Shown one piece after another: positions 25,869 through 38,018 of a stretch of DNA of 64,000 nucleotides. The stretch comes from Phanerodontia chrysosporium (lineage: Eukaryota; Basidiomycota; Agaricomycetes; Polyporales; Phanerochaetaceae), in the NCBI GenBank assembly GCA_001910725.1, contig MJGA01000001.1, forward strand, positions 1,116,001 through 1,180,000. Direction: 5' to 3'. A model generated the notes under the pieces. That model saw only the letters and a program-made list of their open reading frames with translations, ran no database searches and was not told the origin of the DNA. The position numbers were made by a program, and so were the translations under genes. Positions within the stretch are counted from its first letter, which is position 1. Each line of letters begins with the position of its first letter.

Positions 25869-27498
25869 TCAGTGCTGCCCGTGGCGAGCGATGCCCTTTT
25901 CGACAGACACAATCTGGAGCCTCCGCCATGGGGGGATGGCACGCTCGCTGATCTGCTCCAGCCCTCCGTGCAGCGCACCAACGCGCATCGTAGCCAGCAA
26001 CTGTAGACAGCGGGGACGTTAGTTAGTGTCATGTAACACCATGACCAATACACAGCGATATTGCAGACTCACATTGTGCGCAGCATTCGAGTGGTCATAC
26101 GCTCCGCCGAAGAACGCAGCAGTCGCGTCGCGCCCGATGTGTGTCTCAAGCAGCTTCCGGCCACCCGGATGATCGTCAAGGAACCGTTCCACGTCATGTA
26201 TGAAACCAGCTACAAGAACGAGTGGTCTCTCTCTGGCCTGTTGCTGGTCTGGAGTGCAGTTGGGTCAGCTGATGCATGGCTCTTCGTAATTAAAGGCAAA
26301 CGTGCATGACTCCCAGTTTACCACTGGCAATTTTGTGGACTCTGTCGGAGCAGGAAGCGCGTCTTGCTCTCGCTTGAGCTCCTTCATCTTCATCGTCAGC
26401 TGTGACTTTTTCAGTTCCATCTCTGGAAAGACACGCAAGTGGCTCGCTAGCCCAAGTCTTGCGCAGGTGGCAATAAACCATTTTGTCGGATCCCACTGGT
26501 ACCACTTGGCAGCATTTCGATAGTCCATCGGGAACTGGTGGTGGAAATTGTGGTAGCCTTCACCGAGCGTTACCAGCGCCGTGAAGAAGTGATCCCTTGG
26601 AGTCAGTTTATCATCGAATGTAGTCGAGCCAAGCCAATGCGCCAAAGAGTTGACACTGAAGACGGACTACTAGGCATTAGAGATCGATGGAGTTGCGAGC
26701 ATTATCGAGGACGTACGTGGTGTACTAGCGTCAGGCGAAGGAAGCCCGCGAAGTAAAGACCGCCCCACCAGTCACCCCAGAACAAGCCGGGGATCATGGT
26801 GGGTACAGCCAGACCAAAAATTAGGGCAATTAGGAAGTAGTTTTTGTGTTGCCACATCACAACGCGGTTTTGCTTTAGGTCGCTGGTGTCAGCGAGACCA
26901 GGCCGGATGCGGGGCTTGGTGAGCATCCAGCCGAGATGTGACCACCATAGACCGCGATGGGCGCCGTATGGATCGAGATCGGTGTCCGTATAACGATGGT
27001 GTGCACGGTGATGACGAGCCCACCAGAGGACTGAGCCTTGAACCGCGCCAGCTCCTGCGACGGCGTAGAAGAGCTGCAGCGGCGTGCGTGCATTGTAGGA
27101 CCTATGTGACCACAGTCGATGGTATCCTGTCGGTAACACGTTACGGCGTGTACAACGCGGAGATAGCTTATAGCCTCTCACCTCCTGTGATCCCTGCGAA
27201 GACAGGTTCTCAGCAAGTACTCAACAATCCTAGTGCGACAGAAACTTGACGTACCAATCATGTTGAAGACATAATAAAAGAGGCAAAATGCGGCTGTACG
27301 GGCCGCAAGCGATGTTGTGCAGAGGCCATAGAGCGACACGAGGGGTGTTGTAGAGATCACAGCGAGATTGAACCAAATGACCTCGGAGGCCCAGTTCTCG
27401 AGGGAGAGCGGCGGGCGGGTGGGGGCCGCGGCGAGTTGGCGCTGGACGAAGGAGTGATGGGATCGGCGATCCTCTATCGCGATGCAGGCGATCGTCAT
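25869..27498 (-). CDS. OLE1: Delta-9 acyl-CoA desaturase with C-terminal cytochrome b5 domain (Ole1)
   Basis: Integral ER-membrane enzyme that introduces the delta-9 double bond in palmitoyl- and stearoyl-CoA. Exons: 27498-27255, 27193-27182, 27126-26717, 26666-26322, 26243-26073, 26000-25869; 1314 nt, 437 residues. The three di-iron His boxes are present: HRLWSH, HRAHH and HNFHH, separated by hydrophobic membrane segments. The C-terminal fused cytochrome b5 has the heme motif HPGGRK and second heme ligand in YDHSNAAHN. Exon 2 is a 12-nt microexon that completes GITGGYHRLW. The junction between desaturase and b5 domains (intron 26321-26244, after LPV) is uncertain: it is the only in-phase GT...AG choice I found but drops residues (NWES) usually present in the b5 domain. 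The start is the first Met before the family similarity begins. Confidence 0.92.
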
Positions 27499-28492
27499 GC
27501 GCGGCGCGAGAAACACTGGTGAGAGTGCAGACTGTGAGTGCGCGACATGCTCGGAGAGGCGAAATATATATGCCCTGCAGACGGAGACAGGGCCAACGGC
27601 CACGTCGTTGAGAATGCAGATGCATGGCGGCCCGTGGCGTCTCCAGGACTGCCCCCGTTCCACCCTGGGCTGTTCGTTCACAGTCCCTTGCACCTGCACG
27701 CTTCCGAGGTCAGATCTAGGGCGACGTACGCCCCGGGACCCAGACCTCGCACACGCGCCAGCCTTGGCCATCATCCTGCCCCAACAAGTCCTCCAACAGC
27801 TTTTTCCCTGTCATTTTTGCGCATTTTCTCGCAGATCGCTGCAACGCCCCGCGCGGCACCAACGACGGCATCGGGGCCCCGTCATCGTGTGCGCAGGCCC
27901 TCGCCGCCACTGCGCCCCACATGCTACGCCGACCCTGAGAGAGCTCGGTCGCTGACACGCCGCCCTCGATGAGAAGGCTTGCGGGGGACCACATTGTTCC
28001 CGGATGTCGTATACGCCTGTCTTCGCCCAAGACACGCACAAGGGCTGCGCTTCACTCAGGCTGCGGTCCTAGCCGGACCCGTGAGTTGGATGCCATGAAT
28101 AGCGTTTGAAAATACCGCTCATACACTGATGTTCTCCCGCGAAGGCCATACAGCCCTCGAGATCCCAAGTCTTGGGCAAGTCTTTTTCTCTGTCCCCGGA
28201 ATGTGATTCGCAGATTTGATCTAGGCAGCAGTAAGCTCTGGAACGTAATGACAGCCTGTCTGCCCTAGAGACCAAGAGCTGCAGCGGCGGCGATTGAGGC
28301 TCCGCCGATGGTCTGTCCGCACGAAGACTGATACCCAGCCTCAAAGGTGTAACTTCGGCAGGCCCTCTCGTCTTCACACCCTGGCACGGGCAGGGCCAAC
28401 CTTATCCGTCTATCACTGAGCAAATCCGTTGCATTGGCTCATCTGCGTCATATTCGACACGAGCACGCTCAATAGGCCGTTCTCACCGTAAT
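27499..28492. other. Spacer between desaturase and AP-3 mu genes
   Basis: About 1 kb: promoter and leader of the desaturase gene plus the 3' side of the AP-3 mu gene. No gene that I can support. Confidence 0.5.
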
Positions 28493-30304
28493 TTACCACC
28501 GCCATTCAACATCACCCGTCGACCGGCCACGAACACCCTTGTACGGCTTGTAGAGTTCGCCGGTAATCTTGAGTTGGTCGACCTTCAGTGCCGAGAATGT
28601 ATGCTGCAAAACCTCGAACTTCACACGAAAGGCATGTGATGGACGAGGTACCTTCGTTCTAAGCTTTCGCATCAGCTTCCGGATGTCTCTGGACGGCCTC
28701 GAGTCTACTCACGCCGCATTGAAGTGCCCACGCAGGGTGAAGCTTGATGATGGCGCAATGTTCTTCATCTCCCACCGCAAGGTCTGGAATACTCGTTGTC
28801 AGGAGCCGAACGTCTTGTCATTAGGCAAAGGGCGTATACCTTCGTTTTTGGATCGAACGTCCACGAAGAAGCATTTGATGCGGTACAGCTCGCCCCAGTC
28901 GCGCCATCCCCGAGGAACCAGTCAACGGACATCTTCTCTATAGTCCGTGTCGTAAGCCGCGATGACAATGTTATGTCAAAGACCCCTAGGCATAGCGTGA
29001 GTAATCTCTCACGCGTTCTGCAACGTGCTGGGCTAGAAAGCTACCTTTGTTCTCGTCTGACGTGACGGACGCTTTCATGACGAATGGCACAGCAACTTGG
29101 TGTGTACCGGACGGCTGGTACCGATAACTCATCAACGTGAACTGGCCGTCCGGAGGTACGAAAGATAGCTGTTTATCCCGTGTCCACCTCTGAAGCCTGA
29201 GAGGAAGGCGATCAGCACCGAGTCAAGGCACTAAGAGCAATTCTGGCGCGAGGAACGCACCGGACACAAGGATGGAAAGAGCAATCTATCATCGTCTGAG
29301 AGTTTGCGAACGACAGGAGCAAGTCGGGTGTTCCTGAGCGAAGCTCAGCTATGAATGCGAACTCTGGTGCGCGTCGTTGCTTACCTGACAGCCTACAGTT
29401 CGACTGGACAGACCCCCAAACCTGACTCATCGCAGCAACGCCGCCCCTTGATGCAGAGAAATATGAGCATCCTTCTGAGCAAAAGCTGCCGCGCAACAAC
29501 TGACCAGAAGCGAACTCACTTATTCACTATCGCCCGGAGCTCTTCCACGATATCGAAGAAGATCTCGTTGTTGTTGTACCGCACGCCCATCTTCCGCCAC
29601 GGTATCGGCGACGCGAAAGGGTGGGAGTTTGACGACTGGCTAGCGAGCCCGGTAACACCGGCAACGCTTAGAACTTTCTGCAATAGGGACGGGGGTAGCA
29701 CGATATCGCGGAGGGCATTGGAGTATGTGGTAGACGGATGGCCGCTCGCATCAAGGGTCTCTTCTAGCAGCTGTAAGAGCATGTGAGAGAGGTCCAAGAG
29801 ACTAAGATGAATGAAGAGCCACCTGATAGACGACATCAAAGTTGTCCTTCAAGGTCTCTGCAGATATCTGCCCAAAATACTCGCGCAATATGTCCACGAA
29901 GGCTTGCAAGAATGCGAATACGTATAGAGGATCAACTGTAAGAGCATTTGAGCCACTGAAGCTAGGTAAGTAACGTGTAGTACGCACCGTCGCCGCTCAC
30001 AGGACACAGAAATCGCAGGTCTCCGTGCTTGACATGACAGCACGCGCTCGGTGTGTCGAGCTCTAGGCTGTTCACATACAGCACTGGATCCACGTCAGTT
30101 GGTCGCAATGCCTTTGCGAGTGCAGTGTTGAGTGCCTCGACATGCAGCAGCGGGTATGCCGCGTTAGTAGAGCGAAAGCCAGACTGGATAATTGCACGTC
30201 TACGCGGGGGATACTGACGTCAGTTCGTCGGATGGACGTATATGAGCTCGCAACCGCAAATCGTACCCAGTTGAGTCGAGGATAATGAGGCCGTCGATAG
30301 CCAT
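28493..30304 (-). CDS. APM3: AP-3 adaptor complex mu subunit
   Basis: Medium chain of the AP-3 coat, which sorts cargo from Golgi/endosomes to the vacuole. Ten exons: 30304-30267, 30199-29988, 29935-29823, 29770-29520, 29485-29385, 29333-29261, 29196-29045, 28985-28840, 28783-28713, 28658-28493; 1323 nt, 440 residues. N-terminal longin-type domain: MAIDGLIILDSTG and FVDILREYFGQISAETLKDN. Linker PIPWRKMGVRYNNNEIFFD is diagnostic for AP-3 mu. The C-terminal mu-homology domain has SFHPCVR, LSFVPPDGQFTLMSYRYQ, WFLGDGATG and the ending LYKPYKGVRG. Every joint is in phase, with ordinary GT...AG introns. Confidence 0.94.
30214..30223. promoter_or_regulatory. Perfect palindromic CRE inside AP-3 mu intron 1
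   Basis: CTGACGTCAG, containing the full CRE TGACGTCA, lies in intron 1 (30266-30200) about 80 nt inside the gene. It is a candidate site for an ATF/CREB factor such as the one encoded at 6657-8540, but could be chance. Confidence 0.3.
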
Positions 30305-30918
30305 ATTGTCTGGGCGGAGACGACTGTATGTGCAGGATGACGGGGATAGATGCTGGGTCAGAGAGAGACGCAATCGAGGTGGTCCATCCCACAGCTCAAG
30401 CGCCGAGCACGCATCCACAATCTCAGCAATTGGCGTCGTACTCGGAGCTCAGGCATATGTATATTAACGGTTTAGTTCGTGCCAATTAGCAGGATGTAAG
30501 GTGCACTGGATATAGTCTTTGGGATGGAGGTAAATACCAAGACACACAAACGGATGATTCTGTCCATGGGAAGTATCAGTCGTTCAATAAGTTTAAGAGG
30601 CATACAACATAAGTTCGAAGCATCGTACGGGGTGTGCATGACAACAAATGAGCCCGGCACAGAGTATCGCTGCTCGACATCTGCTGTGGGTGGAATATAG
30701 TACAGGAAGCGCGCCACGTCGACGCCCGTACATACACTGACTGAAGTGAGAAGATCGAGCATCAAGCTCAGGGACAGAACGGGTGGATATATGACAAAAG
30801 AAGTTCATGTAAATGGGTGTGATGAATCGGAGGGTGCATGGGCGAATGAACATGGGGACGAACATTGCGGGGATGATAGACACAACGAATACAGGGAGAG
30901 GAAGCGAGTCCATTGGGA
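30305..30918. other. Spacer between AP-3 mu and coiled-coil protein genes
   Basis: Promoter of the AP-3 mu gene and 3' side of its upstream neighbour. No gene seen. Confidence 0.5.
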
Positions 30919-33900
30919 CTAAATATTCAGCACACCGTGCCGATAGTCACCGGAGACGAAAAGCCGGCTGTGCTCCTGGCGTTGCGAATGTTCATGTTGA
31001 AGACGGAGTCGTAGCTTTGCCAACTGACTCTCCCGAGAGACGAAGTTCATGGCTCGGGACGGGGTAGGGGATTGAACGGATGTAGATGGGGATGTGGATG
31101 AAACAGGCATGGTATCGGAGGCGCGAGAATCAGTGGGGCTCGAAGTGGAGATACAAGCAGCCACAGCAGATGTGCCAAAGTTCAGTCGAGGAGAGGACCA
31201 AGGGAGAGACGGCATGGGGATGAAACTGGTCAAGGTCTGAAGCGCAGCAAGGGTAGGCGACATTGCTGAAGACATTTCCTCGACGGCGGGTGATGACGGA
31301 TTCGAACTAAGACAATCTTGACTCCTCAGCGACGAAGAGGCTTCTTGGGTGTCGACGTCCTCAATGGTGCCATGCCTGCACAATAAAATCAGTACTCGGG
31401 CAAATTTACGAGCACAACCAGAGCAGGTCGTACATACTCGAGCGAGGCTTGCTCAGGCTCTTTGTGGGCGTGGATTGCGGCGCCTTTGGCACCACGCTCG
31501 ATACTGGGCTACGACGCGGCTGTGGGATGAACGATACTGGACGGGCCTTCGGAGCGGGGACTGCGAGCGGCGATGGCAACTTCTGAACAGGTGCCGAGAA
31601 ACAAGACTGCGAACCGACTGACTTCGGAGACTGGATTGAGCTGATCTTGGGCGGCGTGCACGACGTAGGAGCAGGGATTGAAGAGGGAAAGGCTTTCGGC
31701 GCAGGGCGGGGGATGGCAGAAGGTGAACCCTTCACACTCATGCTACTGCGCTCATCCTGCGGTGACGACACAACGGCCGTTGGGTCCGACTTCGTGGCAG
31801 GCGAAGGCATCACTTCAGGGCCTTCGAAATCAGCTGGAGGGCTGAAGGTGAAGATGATCCCGCCTTCCACCACTTCGCCGACTATCTCGCTATCGTCGTC
31901 ACCTTGTGCGCTGACCGCCTCTTCTTCGTCTTCCGGTTCTTCAGCGACAGCATCGAGGGTGCACCGTGAAGCCGATTCGGCAATCTCGACGCCGATACTA
32001 GAAGGTATGAAGAATGGAGGCGAGTCGTCGTCTGCGGCAGCGAGTGCCCGGGCGAAGAGGTCTTTGCTGCTCTCAAGTGATCTGAGCTTGGAATCCAGAG
32101 GCGGTGAGTTGTCGACATCCTCCAGGCAGTTGAAGAAGCGGTCAACCTCCTCCGTCGTGCGATCGACGGTTTCAACTGGTTCGGCATGCTGCGGAAAGGT
32201 CCACGTCTTGGAGAGGGAGTGCCGGCGATCGTGGGTCGTGATAGGCGGAGACGGTGGCACCGGTGAGGAAGACGCAGATCGGCTGGAGGTCAAAGAGGGG
32301 ACTCCTTCTGCTGACGAATCGACAAGATGGGAAGTGTCGCGGGGGCAGTCGTCAGACGCGAATGAGGAGTTGGACAACGACGCTTCGAAACCGTAGTCAT
32401 CGTCCTCACCCTCTTCCTCGTAACTGGCAAGCTCGTTCTCGGCATCGCTGGATTCCGACTGGTTAAGCCCACAGCCATCGTCTTCATTCTCCTCTTCCAC
32501 CGATTTCAGGGAAAAATTGAGACGCTCCGAAGGGTCCGACAAAGACTCGACGTCCGTGAACGAGCCGGTAGAGTCGGTCGACATGAAGCCAAGACCGCCA
32601 CGCTTCGCATAGATCATCGTCCTAGATACTGGAGGAGTGCGGTACTTGCTATCAACAGCGTGAGGAACGGGCGTGGTCAGGAGGCTGTCGAGCTCGGCCT
32701 CAAGCTCCTCCCTCCGCTTGCGTTCTTCCGCAAGAGCGGCCGCCAGCTTGCAGCACTCGGTCTGGATGTCTGCATACCGTGTAACCTGTTCTCGAAGGCG
32801 TTGGCATTCGCCCAAAGCCCCGGCGAGTTCATGCTGAACCTGCTCATACTTCGCCCAGCCTTCTTGGCCCCAGGACTCCTTGTCAGCGAGTGTCTTCTCC
32901 AGAGACTTCTTCTCGATCTCCACCATGCCGACACGCTCCCGAGCCACCCAGGCTTCCCGACGTTCGACCTCAACGCGCTTCATCAACATAGACACCTGAT
33001 GCTGAGAGTCGGAGAGCCTGGTGCGCCAGCCTTCAACGTCCTTCTTCAACTCATCCCGCTCCGCCTTCAGATCTGCGACGAGCTGCAGCATCTCATCGCT
33101 CGGCACTTCACTAGGTGCGGAAGCCTCCGAAGCGAAGGATTGAGGGCGGGAACGAGGGCGGGCCGACAGTGCGCGCTCGAGGTCGGTTATACGCTGCACC
33201 AATGCAGCGTGCGCCTGGTATAAAAAATGATGTTCACTGGAAGAGAGGGATCGTGAACTTCTAGACGAGCTGCTGCTTTCGCTGCCGAGCGAGTGTCGTT
33301 GATCACTGGTAGGGGTCATCTCAGGCGTCGGGAGACTAGGGTTTGGAAATGGCGTCGCATCCGCAGAAGAAACATACGAGATACTACTCCGTCTCGAAGT
33401 CCGAGGACAGCCATGCTCCAAGGCGATATTCAAAGACTGCCGCCGAGAGGGGACGCGAGAGGAAGAGGAAGTAACAACGGATTGCCTCTTCACCAAAGCT
33501 GAGCTCTCGGAGTCTGGAGTAGCGGAAACACTGTCGCCGCTGGGGGATGGGGACAATGTCAAAGCACGAAGGCCTGGACGAGGGCGAACGTCAGGAGAAG
33601 GCTCTGGAGTTGGCAGTTCGCTGCGCCCGAGGACATTGCTCGACGTAAGAGACAGAGGGCGAAGGTTCAACGCAGTTGGCCTGGGACGTGCCGAAGGAAA
33701 TGCCTGATCAGGGACTACCTCTTGGATCGGAGACAAGGTAGCCTGCGCCGCGTCGTCGACAAAAGCTGGACTCTTCGGGTCCTCAGCCTCTTCGTCCTCT
33801 TCCATCAGAGTACCGAGCTGTTCCTTAGAGGAGACCGACGCCCTAAACTTCCCAAACGAATCGCGCTTACTTCCTCCGAGAGAACTGAGACCGCCTCCGT

Positions 33901-34312
33901 ATCCCGCGCCAATACCAGGCGGGTAAGACGGCTTCGTCGCTGTGTATAATTACCGTAAGACTGCGCATAACAACGAGGACAATAAGGGTGACGTACGGAA
34001 GTCAAACCTACGCTCAAGTTCCGGCGTCCCGAGTTCGGGTATTTCCACTTTGGAGAAGGCGCCGACATCTGTCTTGCCTTCGAGAGTAAGGAGAGCCCTG
34101 CGGCGAATCGAGTCCTTGTCCCCAAGGTTGATGTTCTCCTCAACAGACGAGCTAGACGTGTTCATAATAGATACACCCATGATTTCAGCGGACTCGTGCC
34201 GCGTAGAAACGGAGGAACGTCGGCGGTGGTGTGAGTTGCGCTTTGGGTTCCCCATCGGGGGAAGGGAAGGGGAGGATGGCGGTGGGCTGTTTGACGAGGG
34301 AGAAGGGGACAT
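30919..34312 (-). CDS. Large coiled-coil protein of unknown function
   Basis: Not recognised beyond a general resemblance to uncharacterised basidiomycete proteins. Exons: 34312-33997, 33939-31419, 31375-30919; 3294 nt, 1097 residues, in phase throughout. The N-terminus (about 40-115) has the most protein-like non-repetitive sequence: DSIRRRALLTLEGK and FSKVEIPELGTPELERR. Residues ~120-340 are Ser/Pro-rich. A coiled coil of about 180 residues follows (start near AALVQRITDLERALS, through VADLKAERDELKKDVEGW to EERKRREELEAELDSLL). The remainder is acidic and Ser-rich with a Glu/Asp cluster, then a Pro/Ser/Lys-rich stretch with many SP sites (SIQSPKSVGS), and a short charged C-terminal helix (LAKLRLRLQHEHSQRQE). 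The donor of the last intron is GTTGTG. Many SP/TP sites suggest a cyclin- or MAP-kinase target; a cytoskeletal or septum role is only a guess. Confidence 0.8.
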
Positions 34313-35009
34313 TGCTAAAGATGATGGAATGTTTTGAGGGGAGACAGAGGCGTTACGAGAGTGTGAGCGTGAGTGAGACAGTTTGCGTGCATGATGGCTG
34401 CTGGTAGACGCAGCGGGTCCACCTAGCCGGAAGGAGTCGAGCTGATACCCAAGTAAATTGTAAGCGGTGCGCTACGTATAATACAGGCAAATAGAACAGA
34501 CCCTCTTCCTGTCCGCAATGTTATCCTCGAGCGTGTGAGTGGCACTTGCGGTAAAGTCCATGACGGGCGTGAGGGAGAGTGGAATAAAAGAATGACTGAT
34601 GTTCAAAGAACGTGCTAAAATAAAGGAAGGAATGGACTGGACCGTTAGATAGTTGCCACGGGCGTGGACGACTCGATGGACGTCGAGGACGAGGGTGAGG
34701 GCAGCGAGCAAGAGAAAACGAACCACATCAGCAGGACAACTATCAACTCGGCTCTTGCCGACTGCCCCTGCCGCCCGTCATAATTACAGGCGCCCAGCTG
34801 GGCTACCCCGGACTCCGAGTCGATAGTCAAGGCAACAACGAAAGAGACAAGGAATATGATTCAAGCAGCATAATTGAGTAGTCCAGACAGTCGGTCAACT
34901 CTGCTTGAATTGTTCATGTACAATCCACAGTAATAAATTCCATACAACAACAACTCTATGTCGTCCACTAGCGGTAGCAACGCGAAGGGTCTCAACGCCA
35001 ACGCCACCC
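34313..35009. other. Spacer between coiled-coil protein and monooxygenase genes
   Basis: Promoter of the coiled-coil gene and 3' side of the monooxygenase gene. No gene seen. Confidence 0.5.
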
Positions 35010-37185
35010 TCAACGCCTACCCCCAACCTTAAGCACTTCGAAATACCTCCGAGCACCAGAAGCATCGTCGGCGAAGGAGCCCACGACGCCGTCCGGCCGT
35101 ACGACGACATAGGTGAATCCCGCTTCGGCCGCATCGAGATCGTAGACTCGCCGAGCCTCCGCGTCCTTGTCGACGAGCAGTTGCGCCCTGGCGGCCGAGA
35201 TGCCCTCCAACAGCTGCCGTTCGGTGTCCGCGGGAAGAGCTGTACCTTTCGGCAGAAGCACCGCGATCCTGGACGCCTCCCCGCCGGCAAAGTCGTCTAG
35301 GCCCTTGATCTCCTTCAGAAGCCCCGCAGGAGCGTCCGTAGCATGCACAAACACCACGACGACGTGTCTGCGCATGTCGAATAGCTTATGTAGCGTGCTT
35401 TCCTGGGGACCCGATACTGGATCGAGAAGCGTGACTGGCGCGTCGGGGGCCCGGTCTCCGGCACGTAGCTTCTCCGTCTCCTGGCCGTAGGGGTCTCTCT
35501 TGTTCTCCGCCGATGCGTCTGTACGGGTTTCAAGAATAATGGGGCTCCAACGGTAGTTTACGCCTAGTTGCAAGAGCGCTTTAGGACGGCGCATCACGTC
35601 TTCATTGGTCACTTCCTTCGTGTTTGCTTCGGACGCGCCGCCCATCGCTCCATCGAGTGCAGACTTGGCGGGTTTGCCGAACGCCATATGATGTATCTGC
35701 GACGAAAGATTGAGCATCTCCGCGATGACGGGGACTCGTTCCTCGCTATATGTATCCAAGAGTGTCCTGGAAGCACGGCCAAAATAGACTGTAGCAAGTT
35801 TCCAGGACAGGTTGATCTAGGATAATGAGCTTGGTGGAGTGTGTTTGAGACGAGGAGAACATACCGCATCCTGTATACCAGAGTTCATTCCCTGGCCACC
35901 AAAAGGGCTGTGACAGTGTGCAGCATCTGCATGAAGTCGAGCCCAGTTAGCACGTGGTGAGATGTATCAAAATACTTTTACATACCACCAATAAGGAAAA
36001 CTCTGTTCTCGCCAAATTTCTGGCACATCCGGATATTGGCTCTGTATAGAAGTGCATGAGTAAAATAGCGGAGGTCTTTCGTTCTTGACACGCACCTCCA
36101 TTCAGATACCCACTCGGCCTTCTCGATGACGATGTCGTCGCGGTGGGATATGGTCAAGAACAACTTGCGAATACCGTCGAGCTCGGTCGGGAGCTCAGCA
36201 GGAAGCTCTGGTCCGACCACCTGCATCTGGAAGAGCGTGCTGGTCTTCATTGGCTTCAGGCCAAAACTGCAAGAGTAATCAGTCAAGGTTCTTCAAGCAC
36301 TGCACAGGATACTCACGCAACCTTTCGGATGTTCCCCCACATGTGCCAATGCTGGAAAGGGTCAGCCGCATGTCTCGCGCGTACGCTGAAGAGACTGACC
36401 TCCTTCTCGAGGCCGGGAACATATACGTTGCCAGACAGGATACGCTCGTCTTCTCGAGTCTCGCCGATGAAAGGAATGCCGATGGTCTTACGAATGCGTC
36501 CCTTGGCGCCGTCTGCGCCTATTACGAATGAGTACGACGCTGTTTCCTCGTTTCCGCTGGGCACATCGAGTATCTTGACTGTAACTCGGTCGTCACTCTG
36601 ATCGAGAGAGATAAGCTCTTTTCCCGTCTCGACATAGGCACCATAACTTCGGAGATGTTTGCGAAGTAAGGCTTCAAACTCTGCCTGGCTGACGGTCCTC
36701 GCCTCAGGCTGGTATGACGTATGGTAAGAAATCGGCCACGGGTGATGCTGAGGCACTCACGAAAGCAAAGTATTGCTCTGTAAGCGGACCGTGAGACCAG
36801 GAAGACACTTTTGCGTCGACGCCGTCGGCTTCGTAGAACTTGAGGTCGAGTGGAGGCGTCGAGATGTCTAGAACATCCTGTCCAACGCCGATCGTTGACA
36901 ATGCCTCTAGTGTGCGGGCTAACGAGAAACTTTGGTTGGCTTGACTGTTCATGTGGTGAGGAGATAAATTATACCATGAGAGAAGTGCCTCGAATACCGC
37001 CATGAAATGACTCTCGCTTCTCAATGATGTGCACAGGCACACCATTCCTAAGGAGAGCTATGGTGGAGACGAGACCGGTGGGACCCGCTCCAACCTAAAT
37101 GTAGGAAGCGAAGATGGTCAGTGACGGTCCAGGGAGATAATATTTGGAGAAGGCGTACGACAAGGACAGGGAGCTGAGTAGACAT
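35010..37185 (-). CDS. FAD-dependent aromatic monooxygenase, phenol 2-monooxygenase type
   Basis: Class A flavoprotein hydroxylase using NAD(P)H and O2 on an aromatic ring; exact substrate unknown. Exons: 37185-37159, 37094-37012, 36944-36761, 36708-36317, 36266-36096, 36041-35986, 35926-35865, 35816-35010; 1782 nt, 593 residues. The FAD fold is seen as LPVLVVGAGPTGL (GXGXXG), the second FAD/NADPH motif as FVIGADGAKGRIRK, and the third as FLIGGDAAHCHSPFGGQGMN. A C-terminal thioredoxin-like domain (about 430-593: GDRAPDAPVTL, then a beta-rich region) is characteristic of the phenol hydroxylase subgroup. The N-terminal joint at 37012/36944 (EKRD|QANQSFSLARTLEAL) departs from the usual GXRG stretch, so that exon boundary is the least certain. 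Divergent from an isochorismatase-family gene, 833 bp apart. Confidence 0.9.
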
Positions 37186-38018
37186 GATGATCGAGTAGTA
37201 TTGAAACAGCGGTGAATCTGTAGCTTTGGAGTGTTGAAGCTGAAGCTGTGCGACCCACAGTCTCCTATTTATATTCGTTGCAACATAGACAGTCGCGTAA
37301 AGCGCGTTGCGTTTCACGTCCGCGACATGCGGATGAGCTAGTTCTGGATTCTCGGGGTCAGTGTTCTGACGTTGCTGAAGCGAGCAAATGCATACATGGT
37401 GCTGCGCTACAGACCGAGTGGTCGCACGCCGGTAGTTGAGCGTTGCGGAGCTTGATCCTGCACAGTACCACTAGGCCGTCAGCGTAAGACATATCAGGGC
37501 GCTGCACGACTATTCACCAGTAGAGTCGCCTGGGGCATGGCCGGCCCATACACCCAGGACGAAGCCGCACGAGAGCGGACACTGCGACCCTCGTCCGAGC
37601 ATCACGGAAGGCGTGGTAGTCATCTGTGTGGTAGTGAGCGTGCGTTTGGGCAAAGTGAACGGCGGTCCCCGCGCGGCTGATGCGCTTACACGAAAGCGCG
37701 TGCGTCAGCAGCTTTCCCACTGCTGCGCCACCACGACGGAGGGAGACGACCGCGATGGCTGCGGGTGCTTCACGCTGCTGTGCTCGACTCTGCGGCACCG
37801 GTGGGCCTCCTTTCTCCTCGGTCCACGGCCCCGGCGGAAGATCGCCACGGCGGCTTCCCGCCGGTGCTCCATGCCACCATGCCTCCGGGTTCTTGCAGGG
37901 ATCACGACATGCAGCCTTCACCACGCCCACCTGAAATCTTTCCTACTCCTGTCCTTTCACCTTGACCACCACCACCTCTTCCACGTCTCTATCCACCCGT
38001 CCCCCGTCAACGTTCACG
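37186..38018. promoter_or_regulatory. Divergent promoter region of monooxygenase and isochorismatase genes
   Basis: 833 bp between two divergent starts. No gene inside that I can support; the open frames at 37600-37930 are compositional. It may hold shared control elements for the two flanking genes. Confidence 0.4.

Noticed and set aside
36748..36760. Apparent 13-nt gap or frameshift in the monooxygenase gene
   Set aside because: A normal 52-nt intron (36760-36709, GTGAGT...CCAG) joins YFAF to PEARTVSQ in phase, so no frameshift is needed.
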